Positions 61,531-64,000 of a DNA stretch of 64,000 nt are shown here, in pieces. How positions within the stretch are numbered: the stretch's first letter is position 1; each line of letters begins with the position of its first letter. Source of the DNA: Saxidomus purpurata (taxonomy: Eukaryota > Mollusca > Bivalvia > Venerida > Veneridae); contig JAFMSR010000003.1 in the NCBI GenBank assembly GCA_022818135.1, positions 32,825,577 to 32,889,576 of the forward strand, written 5' to 3'. Under the pieces are notes generated by a model. That model was not told the DNA's origin, searched no databases, and saw only the letters and a list, made by a program, of their open reading frames with translations. Position numbers and translations under genes: made by a program.

Positions 61531-63712
61531 CTGAAATTAAGTCCATGTAAGTTGCATACATCATTATATTTATGATGTTAAACTGATACCAACAAAATAT
61601 ACACTTTCATAGAGAAAATTAAGCAACAGGTGATTAAAACATCACCTAAGTCAACACACATTTATAACTTTTTTGGCAGTTCACTCAAGTTTAATAGAAA
61701 GCATCAACAAGACTAACAACAGGATCTGTAGAGGAACACTTAAGGGGTACAGTCTATTGGATTATTTTTAATTTGGCAGCCATTTCAGAAGAGAAATTTT
61801 CAAAAGTTTCAAAATATCAGAAAAGATATACAACAAGCCAATGCTGATGAATTTTGATGATATTCATCTGAAAACTGTAATACTTCAAAATTATTTTAAA
61901 ATCGGACTAGTTATCTATTCATTGGGTGTACATGTACAAATTCTTTTCAAATTTCAGAGTAATACTAACACTGTAAACCCACCATATAAGCTGTATAAGA
62001 TGTTTGTGCTTTTGGGCAAAATTATGCCCACTGGATGGTTCTACATACCAAATCTTTAAGCCATGTTCCTTGCTTTGTACAAAAATATTTTGTAGTGTCT
62101 CCCTTATTTATCCCACCGGTTAAAATGTTGATTTTAATCTGTTTAATGTTGTCTTTCAACTACATTGTAAAATCACTCTATGACCCTAGGGTGGGGTAGA
62201 CAATGTACATCATGACCATGTTATAAGAAGCAATATAATTTGAAAGTTTAAGAAATGGCAAAATTATGGCCATTTGAACTTTAAGTTATCATGACACAAT
62301 CAAAAATACAAAAAGTGGTTTAAATATGCAAATACAATTGACAGATTTATTTGACTTGCTGTAGTTGTCTATACTCCCAACAGAAACAAGTATACCATGT
62401 ATGAAATAAATCCGAGTCTGCCTTACTTCATTCCTTTCGAAAGGAACAACTACATTCTTGAACAGTAAAAAGCCTATTGTAGGCATCAATTCATTTACTG
62501 CCAAGTTGAATGAATATGATAAAAGTCTGAGACTTTCTGTTATTTACTTGATTGATGTAAAGGAATAAGCAATAAAAGATTTATAAATGCATTTTATTTG
62601 TATATCAAAATATCGCACATGCAAGAGGAGATCTATAAATGGATTTCTTATTGTTTTATCAAAATACAGTACAGTGTAACTATGAAACCTTCAAAAAATT
62701 AAAAAGCAAAAAATCAGAAATAAAACATTCTAGTATTGTAACACATAAAAATTTCTTCTTTTTTCACTTACTCACAAAGGATGTTTATCTGTGAAAGTTT
62801 CACGTCAAATCCTCGCAAATACATGTTATGTAGATAAAGTTCAATACACAATATCTTTGAGATGTAAGTAAGTACATACATACAGACAAAACCAAAGTAA
62901 TAAAATATGGTGCCAAACTGTAGGCAATTAAAGTATACAAAAAAGGGTTTGAAACCTTGCCTGAGACAATGGTATTTTTTTTGTGAAAGTATCAGAACAG
63001 TTTTTCCAAATCAAACTAGAAAACTGTTTCTGAAAACATGTCTCCCACCACATCCCTGACTTCAACTAGCCAAAATATCAACAATAGTTATTAAAATATA
63101 ATAATACCCATACATGTAATGAGTACTCGGTCAATTTAATTCTTTTCCATTGTAATTCTGACAAACACCACACCAGTCCATAAATGTTAGTTTGAAAGAG
63201 GTAGTTTATCTGATCTTTAGGATCCTAAACAAACTAAAAGCAACACTTTTACAACCTACTCATAAAGAACCAAAGTGGTTCACAACCAAAATCCTGCAAA
63301 CTATGTTTTTTTAATTCTTGAAGAGGTCAAATTTTGATGTTAATCTTCATTTTAGGGAAGATGGTGAAATTTTTATCAAAATTGGTACTTTAACACTTGA
63401 AACTATATCAGTGTCAATGCAGAAAGACTATGTATCAATAAACAATTTTAAAAAGGATAGATGTATGTTCGATCACTTGGCTGAAAACAAATGTTTTATT
63501 CAGTGACATGGGTTTTTAACAGAACAAAAAGACTGAAACAATGTATTTGACAGCACAGACCTTGTACAAATAATTATTAATTATGTCAAATAATAATGTA
63601 AGTTATGTCACTTTCTCTTCTCTTACTACCGATCTAACACTGATATGTGAACAGCAGTTAATAATTATAAAACAATGGATTCATGTCCTCCTGATGTAGA
63701 CTTGTTCTTTTT
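61531..63712. other. Intergenic or intron
   Basis: AT-rich, no supported exon. It includes the 3' UTR region of the gene at the right edge. Confidence 0.35.
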
Positions 63713-64000
63713 TTATTCAACAGTTTTCCTCTTGGAGAAAAATTCCCCCATTTTGGGAATGATGGTTTCAAGGGTCCTTCTAGCATTTGTCACTCTAGGC
63801 TGACCTTCACTGTTCTCGTCTGTTAAAGCATTCTCTAGTCCATCTTCACCTTCAATGTTAAAGATAGTTTTAAGGTGATCAAAGTTCAATCCAGACCCTG
63901 CAATGTTTTCTGCTGTTGCAATTTTGCAGACACCATGTGCAATCAGAGTATGAAGTGACTTAATGTTCTTTGCTTTTTCTTTGTTGAACAACGTGGAATG
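63713..64000 (-). CDS. C-terminal exon of a protein running off the window (possibly exonuclease-type)
   Basis: The frame is open to the window edge and stops at TAA (63713-63715); the TAA overlaps AATAAA. Residues include 'IKSLHTLIAHGVCKIATAEN', 'IAGSGLNFDHLKTIFNIEGE', 'DGLENAL', 'EGQPRVTNARRTLETIIPK' and end FFSKRKTVE. The pattern recalls the helical tail that follows the DEDD exonuclease domain in PML-like exonuclease proteins of invertebrates, from memory. The catalytic part would lie outside the window. Real coding is likely; the function is tentative. Confidence 0.5.
   Translation of the reverse strand, partial: HSTLFNKEKAKNIKSLHTLIAHGVCKIATAENIAGSGLNFDHLKTIFNIEGEDGLENALTDENSEGQPRVTNARRTLETIIPKMGEFFSKRKTVE

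Overview
This is eukaryotic, AT-rich, intron-bearing DNA, most likely from a bivalve mollusc. The evidence is a tandem cluster of genes coding for secreted coiled-coil plus C1q-domain proteins (a family hugely expanded in bivalves), short GT-AG introns, and dense repeats: tRNA-derived SINEs with an 'AACAAACAAAC' tail, inverted-repeat elements and several ~130-165 bp diverged tandem repeats. I cannot name the species from the sequence. No CRISPR array, operon or ribosomal RNA gene was seen.

Layout. 1-3.5 kb: a weak CUB-like exon and a sharply bounded fold-back transposon made of degenerate palindromes with a 9-bp target duplication. 3.6-23.3 kb, all on the plus strand: four two-exon C1q genes as two related pairs. 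Genes 2 and 3 look intact, gene 1 has a GG in place of the AG splice acceptor, and gene 4 is a pseudogene. Small inverted-repeat elements, SINEs and a LINE remnant lie between them. 25.4-36.5 kb, minus strand: a 13-exon gene whose exons join without any phase conflict into a 1602-residue protein. It has a long acidic disordered N-terminus, an Ala/Glu-rich coiled coil, ZU5-like and UPA-like regions and two C-terminal death domains, best matched by the DTHD1 (death domain containing 1) type. 36.6-46 kb: no gene. This stretch holds an inverted copy of a piece of that gene, a retroposon poly(A) tail and a 145-bp satellite of about 14 units. Every unit carries a run of nuclear-receptor half-sites, flanked by copies of another dispersed repeat. 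48-56 kb: a graveyard of broken transposons (P-element-like transposase, THAP/DDE-type transposase pieces, a Gypsy-type gag with primer-binding site, a possible DIRS-like ORF). 56-64 kb: mostly non-coding, with a FLYWCH zinc-finger exon and, at the right edge, the last exon of a further minus-strand gene.

How the genes fit together. The C1q proteins should be secreted pattern-recognition lectin-like molecules, and the death-domain protein is an intracellular signalling or scaffold protein. Both types are often linked to innate immunity, but nothing in the sequence shows that they act in one pathway. The most unusual items are the nuclear-receptor half-site satellite, the fold-back element, the double death domain with its acidic N-terminal extension, and the decay states of the C1q copies.
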